In this document: piece by piece, positions 27,960 to 36,774 of the stretch | Position numbering within the stretch: position 1 is the stretch's first letter | Layout of the letters: every line of letters starts with the position of its first letter | Assembly: GCF_030528505.1 (NCBI RefSeq) | Contig: NZ_JAUMYS010000024.1 | Span: forward strand, 1 to 39,520 | Reading direction: 5' to 3' | Origin: Tannerella sp. | GTDB taxonomy: Bacteria; Bacteroidota; Bacteroidia; Bacteroidales; Tannerellaceae | DNA: 39,520 nt | The notes under the pieces: model-generated | Database searches by the model: none | Told to the model about the DNA's origin: nothing | What the model saw: the letters and a program-made list of their open reading frames with translations, nothing else | Position numbers and translations under genes: made by a program

Positions 27960-28041
27960 TCTTCACACAGATTGATTACAATCAACTTGCGGGAGATAAA
28001 TCTTCACGCAGATTTATTACAATCAAATTGCGGGAGATAAA
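27960..28041. repeat. Two tandem 41-bp repeats upstream of the second DUF6261 gene
   Basis: Two adjacent 41-bp units, 27960-28000 and 28001-28041, differ at three positions; each ends in GCGGGAGATAAA. A complementary TTATAACTCCCC follows at about 28069-28079 and could pair with the GGGAGATAA of a repeat. The whole spacer 27905-28213 has no ORF I can support; it is A+T-rich and holds these repeats plus the presumed promoter of the DUF6261 gene. Confidence 0.75.
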
Positions 28042-28213
28042 AAAGATATTCAACTGATTAAATACAATTTATAACTCCCCCGAATGAATAGTTCTTAAAA
28101 AAGCGCATCGACATCGCAAAAAAACGTAATTTATTTGCATTTTATTCGAAAAAAGCATATATTGCGGCCGAATCATTCAACAAATTGTTTTACTTGATTT
28201 AATAAGAAAAACT

Positions 28214-28909
28214 ATGAAAATTACATTCCAAAAAATCAGTACAAAAAACTTGGCGACACTGGCCGAGCGAATCATCGCTTCGTCAAAGAACGGACAATAC
28301 AAGGTGGTAGAAAACCATGAACTGCTACTCGCCGTAGAGAACGAGTACAAACCTTACGATGCGGTCTATTCCAAACTGACGTACAGCGGAAAAGGACCGG
28401 AAATAGCTGAAGCCGACGAGACGCGCGACAAGGCCTTCAACAGCCTCAAACTCTTCCTTAAAAGCTACAAAGACCTGCCTTCGATGCCCGACGTCATCGA
28501 AGCCCAAGCGTTGTATGACGTATTCGAACAATTCGGGCTCGATATAGACCGGATGAATTACGCCGAAGAATCGGCTCAAATGAAAAAGCTGATCGAAGCC
28601 CTCGAAAAACCCGAAAATCTCGCACGGCTGACAACGCTCCGCCTCGATACCTCGTTCGGCAAACTCAAAGATGCCCAAGAACGGTTCGAAGCCTTGTACG
28701 CCATACAGGCCGAAGCCAACGCCGATTTGCGCACCCTGCCCTCGGCCTCAGCCATCCGACGACGCCTCGAACGCGCCTTGCGCGATTACATCGGCCTGCT
28801 CACCGCCATGCGAAACGTGCCGGGATGGGAAATGATCTACGCCGACATTCACGAATTAGTGAAAGCCGCCACCATCGCCTACAAAAACGACCCGAAAAAG
28901 AACGCATAA
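28214..28909 (+). CDS. DUF6261 family protein (second copy)
   Basis: Encodes 231 residues, helical and charged, with no signal peptide. It shares with the 106-924 protein the overall plan (about 230-residue helical core, central EALYAIQAEAN against FNTLYGMRSGE, a hydrophobic stretch near the C-terminus) but not a high level of identity. I assign it to DUF6261 by this plan and by the Bacteroidota context. It lacks the proline-rich tail of the first copy. The family has no known function. It is preceded by 41-bp tandem repeats, as the first copy is preceded by repeats of 42-bp period. Confidence 0.65.
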   Translation: MKITFQKISTKNLATLAERIIASSKNGQYKVVENHELLLAVENEYKPYDAVYSKLTYSGKGPEIAEADETRDKAFNSLKLFLKSYKDLPSMPDVIEAQALYDVFEQFGLDIDRMNYAEESAQMKKLIEALEKPENLARLTTLRLDTSFGKLKDAQERFEALYAIQAEANADLRTLPSASAIRRRLERALRDYIGLLTAMRNVPGWEMIYADIHELVKAATIAYKNDPKKNA

Positions 28910-28948
28910 AAAAGAAAAAGCCTTTATGGGAATATAATTGCTTTCCGC

Positions 28949-28992
28949 AGTACGCTCCGCTCCCGATACTCCATTAAGGAACGGGGCGTACT
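28949..28992. terminator. Hairpin terminator candidate after the second DUF6261 gene
   Basis: AGTACGCTCCGCTCC (28949-28963) pairs with GGAACGGGGCGTACT (28978-28992) over 15 bp with one wobble and one mismatch; loop of 14 nt. The right arm is followed by CATTATTT rather than a pure T run, so this is a moderate terminator call. Confidence 0.55.
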
Positions 28993-29099
28993 CATTATTT
29001 AGAAAAGTTATCAATCGAAAAATCAAACATATAATATTGAGGTTGAAATAAGTACTTTTTTAATTACATGACAATAAATACATAAAAACAAACTATTAT

Positions 29100-29786
29100 A
29101 TGGGAATAAAAGAAAATAGAGTTTTCTATCTCTTCAAGAGAGGCCAAAAAGAACATATTCAAGCTCTTTATGAAGAAGGATGCATATATATCAATACCAT
29201 TGACTACATTCGAACTTGTGACAATAATCCGGAGAGATCTGATGCAAATGATGGAATAGAGAATCGATGGTTTATGGGAAATGGGAAAGTATCAATATGC
29301 GATGTTGACAAAGATATTGATAAAGATGGTATAACTTTTGATGCTATAAATATGGCAATAAACACAGACTCGAAAGAAAAAGGAAATATTTATTGTTTAA
29401 CCGGAGTTTACTCAGAAAATCTTTTAGGAGAAAGAAATAACATTGTATTTGATACCAAATCTTTCGGAGAATCTGTAATATTTATTTATAATCCAAAAGA
29501 ATTTATCAATAGACTTTTCTACGCATTAGACAAAAAAGGATACATTAAACACATAAATGAAAAAGTTATGTATTATGACAATACATATTCAGGGAAAATA
29601 GGATTCTTCAAAAAACATGAAAAATTTAAAACACAAAATGAATACCGAATTTTTATTCCCAATAAAGATAACACTCCGATTAAATTAAAAATTGGCTCTT
29701 TAAAAGATATTGCAAAAATAACACATGGTGAACTTTGTTTAAAATTAATCCACAGTGATGGAAAAGAGCAATTAATAACAATATAA
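29100..29786 (+). CDS. Hypothetical protein, A+T-rich orphan gene
   Basis: Encodes 228 residues; I do not recognise the family. The base composition and codon use are much more A+T-rich than the flanking genes (many AAA, AAT, ATA), suggesting recent acquisition. The N-terminus, FYLFKRGQKEHIQALYEEG followed by CIYINTIDYIRTCD and a D-x-x-DGIENRW segment, is loosely like the opening of DUF2971-type proteins, which also begin with a short strand, a helix and a 'small number of residues seen at one position, fND...E' pattern; this is only a resemblance. No signal peptide or membrane segment, so cytoplasmic. It stands alone between a hairpin and repeat-rich DNA. A defence-related role would be a guess. 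Confidence 0.6.
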   Translation: MGIKENRVFYLFKRGQKEHIQALYEEGCIYINTIDYIRTCDNNPERSDANDGIENRWFMGNGKVSICDVDKDIDKDGITFDAINMAINTDSKEKGNIYCLTGVYSENLLGERNNIVFDTKSFGESVIFIYNPKEFINRLFYALDKKGYIKHINEKVMYYDNTYSGKIGFFKKHEKFKTQNEYRIFIPNKDNTPIKLKIGSLKDIAKITHGELCLKLIHSDGKEQLITI

Positions 29787-30584
29787 ATTCAGAAACTTGA
29801 AAGATAACATTTGCGTGACAACATATAAAACAGATATGACGGCATGTATTTTACTAGCTTAAACAACTAAGAAAGATATCTGAATAGCACGTTTGATTGA
29901 TGTCCACTATGCAGAATTACTAATAACTCTACATGATATTTCAAAAAATATAATCTATCATAAAACAAGGTACGCCCCCCTCTTAAACACAAATTCCGCA
30001 ACAGAACAAATTGAAGTAGTAACCCTGAGGGTCTTTACATGTTGATTTGTTTGATTATTGGCTGAATGCTGAAACCCGAACGCCAATTAACAATTGACAA
30101 TGAATATTACGTCAGGCTTTCAGCCCTCCAAACAAGGCTTGGGCATCAACGCTCCCCACCCTCGCGGGATGGGACTGAAATACATCGGGCTTTCAGCCCT
30201 TGTAAGCCATTCGGGCCTTTATTTGTTTAAATGTTTGCTAACTGAACAACTATTGGACCATTGACAATTCAAAGAAAGCCCCGAAGGGGCGCGTTAATTC
30301 AGCCCAATGCGTAGCGTTGGGAGAAAACAGCAATCACCCCAAAGAGGGCTGTAAGCCTGAATTAAATTAATTGTTAATGGTTAATGAACAATGGTTATGC
30401 ATGGTACACGCCGAATCATATACCCGAAAATAACCATTAACAATTAACTTCTCGTTTTTCGTTCTTCGTTTTTCACTTTCCCATAACCATTAACAGCTGA
30501 CAATTAACAATTAAAAAACTTTTCTTCTTCGGCCGCATGCACGTTAAAATATGAATATTCAACCGAAAACTACGGGATATTCCC
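29787..30584. other. Repeat-rich non-coding stretch with several small hairpins
   Basis: No supported gene. The left 200 bp are A+T-rich and featureless. From about 30080 the text changes to modules also common between genes in Bacteroidota: GGGCT-TTC-AGCCC (30187-30199), GCCCC-GAA-GGGGC (30278-30290), CCCAATGC-GTA-GCGTTGGG (30303-30321), and repeated TTAACAATT/ATTGTTAA and TTTTTCACTTT runs. These are REP-like hairpin units of unknown origin. The right end carries the promoter of the DUF4827 gene. Confidence 0.6.
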
Positions 30585-30592
30585 TACATTTG
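30585..30592 (+). promoter_or_regulatory. Putative -7 promoter element for the DUF4827 gene
   Basis: TACATTTG, matching TAnnTTTG, 22 bp before the chosen ATG at 30615. It supports that start over the earlier in-frame ATG at 30594, which would lie about at the transcription start. Confidence 0.55.
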
Positions 30593-30614
30593 CATGCAAT
30601 TTTCAGAAAAAAGG

Positions 30615-31190
30615 ATGAAAACGAAGATTTTTATGGCAATGCTTCTTCTGGTCTCGGTTTGTCTTTCGTCGTGCGACAAGGACAGGATTTCGTATCCGAA
30701 GATGAAGAAGGAACAGAAAAAAGCAATCGAACAGTTTATCAGCAGTCAAGGGATTGAGGTGCTGCGCAAATACCCGGCCAACGGCGTATTTGGCGAAAAA
30801 CAGTTTTACCTCACCGAAGAAGGCATATATATCCATGTCGTCGATTCGGGCAACGGCCAGCGTGCGCAATTCCGGAAAACCGAAGTACTTATGCGATTCA
30901 GCGTCCGGAATTTCTTCAAAAAAGACACGACACGCGCTGACTTTTTTGCCAACGAATCCGTGCCGTTCGAGTTTACGTACGGACGTGCCGATGTAGTTCT
31001 GCATCAACACAAGGAGAACACAAGAAGTGCTTACTATTATTATTTCAGCACAAGTCTTGAAGCCGCATTGAGATACGTCGGCGATGGTTCGACCGTGAGA
31101 ATGATTATTCCGTTCGAAGTGGGAAGCGAAGACCAGGTAAAGAGAGGCATTCCGCTCTATTACGAAAAAGTAACGTTCCGTTTCTATTGA
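30615..31190 (+). CDS. DUF4827 family lipoprotein
   Basis: The start at 30615 gives 191 residues with a clear lipoprotein signal: MKTKIFMAMLLLVSVCLSSC with the Cys at about residue 20. The mature part has the FKBP-like fold marks of DUF4827: an N-terminal helix (KKEQKKAIEQFISSQGIEVL), then a beta-rich part ending with GIPLYYEKVTFRFY. DUF4827 proteins are Bacteroidota lipoproteins whose peptidyl-prolyl isomerase activity is unproven. It runs tail-to-tail with the DHH phosphoesterase gene, with only 4 bp between the stop codons, a pairing I recall from other Bacteroidales genomes. Confidence 0.8.
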   Translation: MKTKIFMAMLLLVSVCLSSCDKDRISYPKMKKEQKKAIEQFISSQGIEVLRKYPANGVFGEKQFYLTEEGIYIHVVDSGNGQRAQFRKTEVLMRFSVRNFFKKDTTRADFFANESVPFEFTYGRADVVLHQHKENTRSAYYYYFSTSLEAALRYVGDGSTVRMIIPFEVGSEDQVKRGIPLYYEKVTFRFY

Positions 31191-31194
31191 TCCC

Positions 31195-32238
31195 TTATCG
31201 GGGGCTGTCGGCAAAGATCGCCGGATTCAACTCCGCCAATCCGCGTTCGAACGTCCGGACAGCCTCTTCGAGCGTGCCGTAATATTCGCCGCCCGAAGCG
31301 TTTTTATGTCCGCCCCCGCCGAAGTGGTTTGCGGCAAAACGATTGCACGGAAAATCGCCGACAGAGCGTAACGAGATTTTGATCTGGTCGCTGTCTTCGC
31401 GGATAAACACCGAAAATTCGATTCCGTCGATGCTCAACGGCATGTTCACGAACCCTTCCGTATCGCCCGTAACGTACGCGTAGCGCTTCAGTTCCTCCAA
31501 CGACAACGTGATCAGCGCCGTTCTCAACTCCGGATACACCTTCATTTTCTCGTTCATCGTATAGCCCATCAGACGCATCCGCGACTCGGAATAGACCTGA
31601 TACACCTTACGGTAAATTTCGTCCTTGTCAATCCCCTTTTTGATCAGCTCGCTGACCACGGCATAAATATCGGCCCGGTTCGAGTTGTACGTAAAAGCCC
31701 CCGTATCGGTCATCATGCCCGTGTAGAGGCATTCGGCCGCCTCCTTATTGATATCGTCGTACGATTTGATGGCGCAAAGCAACCGGAACACCAGTTCGCT
31801 CGTCGACGACATGATCGGATACGAAATCACCAGACGACAGAAGTCGCCCGGATTCGGATGATGGTCGATCATCACCTTACGCCCCTCGGCCGCTTCGATA
31901 AAAGGCGCCAGCTTGCCGGCGCGTTTTGGCTCGTTGTAATCCATATTGAACAACACATCGGCTTCGCGTATCAACTGCTGAGCGTACTCCGGATAACGGT
32001 CGTAAACAAGAATATCGTCCGTGCCCGGCATCCACTTGAGAAAGTCGGGAAACTCGTTCGGCGCAATCACACTGACCCGCTCTTTCCCGATCTCCGTCAG
32101 GAAGTGATACATTCCCAGCGACGCACCGATGGCATCGCCGTCGGGCGAGACATGAGCCATCAATACAAACCGTTCAGCCTTGTCAATATAATTTCGGAAG
32201 CGTTGCACTTGAGCTTCATCCAACATTTTCGTAAGCAT
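31195..32238 (-). CDS. DHH/DHHA1 phosphoesterase, NrnA-like
   Basis: I take the ATG at 32238 (347 residues); the reading that starts at 32292 would begin upstream of the promoter element at 32263-32270. The DHH domain shows AHVSPDGDAIGASLGMY (about 26-42), FNMDYNEPKRAG (about 96), MIDHHPNPGDF (about 122) and TDTGAFTYNSNRA (about 180). The DHHA1 domain ends with HFGGGGHKNASGGEY (about 308). These are all the metal- and substrate-binding motifs of NrnA-type enzymes, which degrade short oligonucleotides (and pAp) from the 5' end, and may also cleave pApA from cyclic di-AMP. Soluble, cytoplasmic. Confidence 0.92.
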   Translation of the reverse strand: MLTKMLDEAQVQRFRNYIDKAERFVLMAHVSPDGDAIGASLGMYHFLTEIGKERVSVIAPNEFPDFLKWMPGTDDILVYDRYPEYAQQLIREADVLFNMDYNEPKRAGKLAPFIEAAEGRKVMIDHHPNPGDFCRLVISYPIMSSTSELVFRLLCAIKSYDDINKEAAECLYTGMMTDTGAFTYNSNRADIYAVVSELIKKGIDKDEIYRKVYQVYSESRMRLMGYTMNEKMKVYPELRTALITLSLEELKRYAYVTGDTEGFVNMPLSIDGIEFSVFIREDSDQIKISLRSVGDFPCNRFAANHFGGGGHKNASGGEYYGTLEEAVRTFERGLAELNPAIFADSPR

Positions 32239-32262
32239 AATCTTTTCTTGTTTTAGTACCGC

Positions 32263-32270
32263 CAAAGATA
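32263..32270 (-). promoter_or_regulatory. Putative -7 promoter element for the DHH phosphoesterase gene
   Basis: TATCTTTG on the minus strand, 25 bp upstream of the ATG at 32238 and just after the end of the chromate transporter gene. It suggests the phosphoesterase is transcribed separately from the transporter pair. Confidence 0.55.
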
Positions 32271-32281
32271 CAATAAATTTG

Positions 32282-32815
32282 TTAAAACACAAGGTAGCCC
32301 GTCAGTCCCGCGAGTATAATCAGCCGGATGATGCCCATTTTGAAGAAATAAGCGAGTACAAACGTAGACAACGCGATCAGCACGCTACGATAGTCTACGA
32401 AATTATGCTCGTTCATCAGCAGTAGTGCCGCGGCGGCAATCAGCCCGATGGCTGCCGGCTTCATCCACAGCAATGCCCCGCTGACATACGGGTTGTCTTT
32501 GAATTTCATAAAAAAGCGACTGATAAGCACCATGATCAGGATGGCCGGCAAACAGACGGCCGACGTCGCGATCAACGAACCGACGATGCTCCCTCCCGTC
32601 GCCGTATAACCGATGTACGTGGCACTGTTGATGATAATCGGGCCGGGCGTCATCTGTGAGATGGCGACGATGTCGGTAAACTCGCCCATCGTAAGCCATC
32701 CGTGCGCCTCCACCACTTCATACTGCACCATCGACAGCATGGCGTACCCTCCACCGAAACCGAACAGCCCGATTTTAAAAAACGTGAGAAACAACTGAAG
32801 ATAAATATCCATCAT
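32282..32815 (-). CDS. Chromate transporter half-protein (ChrA family), second of a pair
   Basis: From the ATG at 32815 the protein has 177 residues and about five hydrophobic segments. The ChrA motif FFKIGLFGFGGGYAMLSMV is at about residues 10-28, followed by WLTMGEFTDIVAISQMTPGPIIINSATYIGY (about 40-70), the family's signature. The start overlaps the stop of the first half gene by 4 bp (ATGA). Bacteroidota often encode the two ChrA halves as separate small proteins that are thought to form a heterodimer. The ion moved (chromate, or another oxyanion) is not proven by sequence. Confidence 0.88.
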   Translation of the reverse strand: MMDIYLQLFLTFFKIGLFGFGGGYAMLSMVQYEVVEAHGWLTMGEFTDIVAISQMTPGPIIINSATYIGYTATGGSIVGSLIATSAVCLPAILIMVLISRFFMKFKDNPYVSGALLWMKPAAIGLIAAAALLLMNEHNFVDYRSVLIALSTFVLAYFFKMGIIRLIILAGLTGYLVF

Positions 32816-33366
32816 GTTTTGGCAATAAAGGTATGATAAACCACCCCGACAACGCCCGAGAGCGCCATCACCCATATCGGCGAAACGGAGAATCCCCACA
32901 CGGCAACGGCCGAGAGCAGCGCAATCGTAACAATCCCCCACTTCAAACCGCTTTTCTTGAGCATATTCACGACAGGTACGGCAATCAACGCCACAACCGC
33001 CGGACGAATCCCGCAGAAGACACGTTCAACGACAGGGTTTGTACGGATGTCGGCAAAAAAGAAAGCGATCAGCAAGATCGTAACGAACGAAGGGATAGCC
33101 GTTCCCAAGACCGTCGCAATCAGTCCGCCGTAGCCTTTCGTCTTGTAACCGACAAAAACGGCCGCGTTAATCGAAATCGGTCCGGGCGACGATTGCGCCA
33201 ATGTAAGCATCTCGGCAAACTCCTCCTGCCCGATCCACCGGCGACGTTCGACCACCTCTTTCTCGATGAGCGGAATCATCACATACCCTCCGCCAATCGT
33301 GAACGCCCCGATCTTCAAAAACGAACTGAACAATGCCCAGTAATGCTTTAGCTCCGTTTGAATCAT
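32812..33366 (-). CDS. Chromate transporter half-protein (ChrA family), first of a pair
   Basis: Encodes 184 residues with FLKIGAFTIGGGYVMIPLIEKEVV (about 15-38) and the signature FAEMLTLAQSSPGPISINAAVFVGY (about 48-72). Five or so membrane segments. It shares these motifs with the second half protein, showing common ancestry, and is translationally coupled to it. No clear promoter element was found in the 120 bp ahead of it, which it shares with the divergent DUF5686 gene. Confidence 0.88.
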   Translation of the reverse strand: MIQTELKHYWALFSSFLKIGAFTIGGGYVMIPLIEKEVVERRRWIGQEEFAEMLTLAQSSPGPISINAAVFVGYKTKGYGGLIATVLGTAIPSFVTILLIAFFFADIRTNPVVERVFCGIRPAVVALIAVPVVNMLKKSGLKWGIVTIALLSAVAVWGFSVSPIWVMALSGVVGVVYHTFIAKT

Positions 33367-33442
33367 GTGCGAATGTAAACATAATTAAGGTATAATCATG
33401 CAAATTTCACACATTAAAAAAACGATATCCCGGAAAATTATC

Positions 33443-33450
33443 TACCTTTG
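33443..33450 (+). promoter_or_regulatory. Putative -7 promoter element for the DUF5686 gene
   Basis: TACCTTTG, identical to the tRNA -7 element, 40 bp before the ATG at 33490. It rules out an in-frame TTG at 33448, which overlaps it, as the start. Confidence 0.6.
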
Positions 33451-33489
33451 CGCCTCAAAATCCAACAAATAAACGGATTAAACACAGTG

Positions 33490-36078
33490 ATGAAGAAAAC
33501 GATACGATATATACTTTTCCTTGTATTTACCTTATCCGGCGTTGGGCTGAACATGATGCAGGCCCAGCAAGTCACCTCCGTCTCGGGGATTGTGCGCGAC
33601 TCGATTACGGGCGAAACGTTGCCCTACGTCTCGATGATTTTCGAAGGCTCTTCCATCGGAGGCATCACCGACCTCGACGGAAACTTTAACCTGCAAAACA
33701 ATCAGGGACTGACCAGCCTGTCCATCTCATACGTAGGCTACACGACGAAAGTCATTCGCCTGAAAGCCGGACAGAAGAACGAGGGCGTCGAAGTGCTACT
33801 CGCCCCCTCGACGATTCAGATTTCCGAAATCATCGTCAAGCCTAAGCGCGAAAAGTATAGCCGGAAGAATAACCCCGCCGTCGAGCTGATGAAAAAGGTA
33901 GTTGCGCGCAAAGACAGCAACCGCATCACGCAACTCGACGAATATCAGACCGAGTGCTACGAGAAGATGACCCTTTCGTTAGACAAGTTCGATACCGATT
34001 TCGAGAAGAACAAACTGATGAAAAAGTTTAAGTTCATCAAAAATTACCTCGACTCGTCCGAGATTGACGGCAAGCCGATTCTGACGCTCTCGCTGCGCGA
34101 GAAAATCTCCGACATCTATTACCGGAAAAGTCCGAAGACGGAGAAAATCATCGTCAAAGCGCAACGGCAGCAGGGTGTAGACCAGACACTCGACGAATAC
34201 GGTACGATCTCGGCTAACCTCGAAGAAATCCTCAAAGGGATCGATGTCTTCGACAACAATATCCCGTTTCTGCTTAACCGCTTCGTCAGTCCACTCTCGT
34301 CTACGCTGGCCAATGCCTACTACCAGTATTATATCATGGATACGCTCGACGTGGGCGGCGAACAGTGCGTCGATCTGGCTTTCGTGCCGGTCAACCCGCA
34401 AAGTTACGGATTTACGGGACGGCTCTACATCACGCTCGACGGTACGTATGCCGTCAAAAAAGTACGTCTGAACGTCCCTCGCCATATCAACCTGAATTAC
34501 GTAAAAGATTTGCGTATCGATCAGGAATTTAAACGACGCGACGACGGGTTGTGGGAGCTGGATAAGGATAATACGTACGTTGTTTTCTACTTCATCGACG
34601 GCGGACAGCAGATTTATGCGCATCAGCTGCGCAGTTATTCCGAGTTCCGCTCGCCCGTGGCCAACGGCGACTCGATCTTCAGCCTCTTAGGCAAAGTGCA
34701 TACGCCGCTGGCAAGGCATCTGGCACGCCCCGACTCCTTTTGGGTGAATAATCGCCACATCCCGCTGAAAGAAAAAGAGAATGCCATCGAGCATCTGCTT
34801 GATCAGTTGAGAGCAGTACCCGTATTCAACGTTTTTCTTAAAACGGTCGAAATCCTGATCTCAGGCTATATCCCGATTAACAATGAACACACGAAGAATA
34901 AGCTCGATTTCGGCCCGATGAACACGACATTCAGTTCGAACGTGGTCGAAGGCTTTCGCATTCGTGCCGGAGCGATGACGACGGCTAACCTTCACCCGCA
35001 TCTGTTCTTCGGAGGCTACGCGGCTTATGGTATGAACGACCGCAAATGGAAATACAGCGGACAGGTGACGTACAGCTTCAACGAAAAAGAATATCACGAA
35101 AAGGAATCGCCCGTCAATAACCTGTCTTTCCTGCACGAATACGATCTGTACACGCCGGGACAGGATTTCCTTTTTACGAGCAAGGATAATGTGTTTGTAG
35201 CTTGGAAAGTAGGCAAAGCCAACCATCACATGAACTACTTGCGCAAAACGCGCCTGCAATACGAAAAAGAATGGCTCAACGGATTGAGCATCAGAACATG
35301 GATGCAGCACCAGAATAGCGAAGCGACAGGTTCGCTGCGGTATATTCTTCACAAGGACGACGATATCTACCTCCGTCTGAGAGACATCACCACGGTAGAA
35401 TGGGGTGCTCAGTTGCGTTTTGCCCCGGGCGAACGGGCATACAACAGTCGTCTCGGAAAAAGCTCGGCGTTAAATCTGTCGAAAGATGCTCCGGTCTTCA
35501 AACTGTCGCACCAAATCGGATTCAATGGCTTGCTCGGAGGAGAATACCGTTACAACCGGACCGAGGCAAGCGTAAGCAAACGTATCTGGCTGTCGTCGTT
35601 CGGACATATCGACGCCAACCTGAAAGGCGGAAAAGTATGGAACGAAGTGCCGTTCCCGCTGCTCATCATGCCAAATACGAACCAGGCCATTACCATTCAG
35701 CCCGAGGCCTTTCACCTGATGAATCCCATGGAATTTCTGGCCGATCAATACGTCTCGTTCGAGGCCTCTTATCATCTGAAAGGATGGATTCTGAACCGTA
35801 TCCCCCTTATCAACCTCTTGCAACTGCGTGAGGTGGCTTCTATCAGCGGTGTCTGGGGCAGCCTGAGCGACAAAAACAATCCGGAAAAACGTTATGGACT
35901 ATTCGTCTTCCCCGAAGGCTCGCAAGCGTTCGGCAGCAAGCCATATCTGGAATTCAGCGTCGGACTGGAAAACATTTTGCGCGTCCTGCAAATCAATTAT
36001 TACCGTCGACTGAGCTACCTCGACCATCCGGATATCCAAAAGCACGGAATCCGCATCGCCATGCGCTTCTCGTTCTGA
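33490..36078 (+). CDS. DUF5686 outer-membrane protein with carboxypeptidase-regulatory-like domain
   Basis: Starting at 33490 the protein has 862 residues with a signal peptide (MKKTIRYILFLVFTLSGVG, cleavage near QAQQ). Residues about 30-115 form a carboxypeptidase-D regulatory-like beta-sandwich (VSGIVRDSITGETLPYVSM, ITDLDGNFNL, SYVGYTTKVI), as in TonB-dependent receptors. The remainder is the DUF5686 region, about 700 residues ending in a beta-barrel (repeated amphipathic strands; last residues GIRIAMRFSF with a terminal Phe). It is not a TonB receptor, as no plug domain is seen. Function unknown; an outer-membrane role is likely. Its promoter region is shared with the divergent chromate transporter genes. 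Confidence 0.85.
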   Translation: MKKTIRYILFLVFTLSGVGLNMMQAQQVTSVSGIVRDSITGETLPYVSMIFEGSSIGGITDLDGNFNLQNNQGLTSLSISYVGYTTKVIRLKAGQKNEGVEVLLAPSTIQISEIIVKPKREKYSRKNNPAVELMKKVVARKDSNRITQLDEYQTECYEKMTLSLDKFDTDFEKNKLMKKFKFIKNYLDSSEIDGKPILTLSLREKISDIYYRKSPKTEKIIVKAQRQQGVDQTLDEYGTISANLEEILKGIDVFDNNIPFLLNRFVSPLSSTLANAYYQYYIMDTLDVGGEQCVDLAFVPVNPQSYGFTGRLYITLDGTYAVKKVRLNVPRHINLNYVKDLRIDQEFKRRDDGLWELDKDNTYVVFYFIDGGQQIYAHQLRSYSEFRSPVANGDSIFSLLGKVHTPLARHLARPDSFWVNNRHIPLKEKENAIEHLLDQLRAVPVFNVFLKTVEILISGYIPINNEHTKNKLDFGPMNTTFSSNVVEGFRIRAGAMTTANLHPHLFFGGYAAYGMNDRKWKYSGQVTYSFNEKEYHEKESPVNNLSFLHEYDLYTPGQDFLFTSKDNVFVAWKVGKANHHMNYLRKTRLQYEKEWLNGLSIRTWMQHQNSEATGSLRYILHKDDDIYLRLRDITTVEWGAQLRFAPGERAYNSRLGKSSALNLSKDAPVFKLSHQIGFNGLLGGEYRYNRTEASVSKRIWLSSFGHIDANLKGGKVWNEVPFPLLIMPNTNQAITIQPEAFHLMNPMEFLADQYVSFEASYHLKGWILNRIPLINLLQLREVASISGVWGSLSDKNNPEKRYGLFVFPEGSQAFGSKPYLEFSVGLENILRVLQINYYRRLSYLDHPDIQKHGIRIAMRFSF

Positions 36079-36174
36079 CAGGTTGTGTATCCTTGCCATA
36101 ATATGATGCGTATATATCGTGCTAAAAAACACGAAGATTCCGAATCAAACGCAAACGGATTGCCGATAACAGTC

Positions 36175-36199
36175 AACTTGTGAGTGGCACTCACAAGTT
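36175..36199. other. Near-perfect palindrome between DUF5686 and GNAT genes
   Basis: AACTTGTGAGTG (36175-36186) and CACTCACAAGTT (36188-36199) are perfectly complementary around one central base. As RNA it would form a 10-bp stem with a 5-nt loop. There is no T run, so it may be an operator or processing signal rather than a simple terminator. It lies 35 bp before the GNAT start. Confidence 0.7.
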
Positions 36200-36234
36200 C
36201 AAGAATTCTTCATTACCGATAGACAAAACACGCG

Positions 36235-36708
36235 ATGAATTACAGAATCAGAAAAATCGAAGAGCACGAACAAGCCTTGCTGAAGGACTTCCTTTATGAA
36301 GCGATTTTCATCCCCGAAGGAGTAACGCCGCCCGACAGGTCGATTATCGAGCATCCCGACCTGCAAATCTATGTTCGCAACTTCGGTGCGTACGACCACG
36401 ACCACGCACTGCTTGCTGAAGTAAACGGAACGGTCGTAGGTGCCGTATGGGTGCGTATCATGAACGATTACGGCCACGTCGACGACCAGACTCCCTCCCT
36501 CTCCATATCGCTTTATACGGAATACAGAAACCGAGGAATCGGGACGGCGATGATGCAGGAAATGCTTCGCTACCTCAAAGAAAAAGGCTACAAGCGCATC
36601 TCCCTTTCCGTGCAGAAAGCAAATTACGCGGCAAGATGGTACCAACAATTGGGCTTCACCGTCGTAAAAGAAAACAGCGAGGATTACGTCATGCTAAAAG
36701 AATGGTAA
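36235..36708 (+). CDS. GNAT family N-acetyltransferase
   Basis: The 157-residue protein has the GNAT fold. Motif A, the acetyl-CoA pyrophosphate loop, reads YRNRGIGTAMMQEML (about residues 98-112); the preceding strand is PSLSISLYTE; motif B is ARWYQQLGFTVVKE (about 134-147). The N-terminal part (YRIRKIEEHEQALLKDFL) is a short substrate region. Target unknown; such stand-alone GNATs modify small molecules, antibiotics or proteins. The palindrome at 36175-36199 lies in its leader. Confidence 0.9.
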   Translation: MNYRIRKIEEHEQALLKDFLYEAIFIPEGVTPPDRSIIEHPDLQIYVRNFGAYDHDHALLAEVNGTVVGAVWVRIMNDYGHVDDQTPSLSISLYTEYRNRGIGTAMMQEMLRYLKEKGYKRISLSVQKANYAARWYQQLGFTVVKENSEDYVMLKEW

Positions 36709-36774
36709 GTACGATTGCTTAGAGGCAAGCAGTATCAACAGACTGCTTCGGTATCTCTTCTTGTGCCCCTTTCG

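Noticed and set aside
27960-28041. Possible CRISPR array at the 41-bp repeats
   Set aside because: The two units are directly adjacent with no unique spacers, and no cas gene is present.
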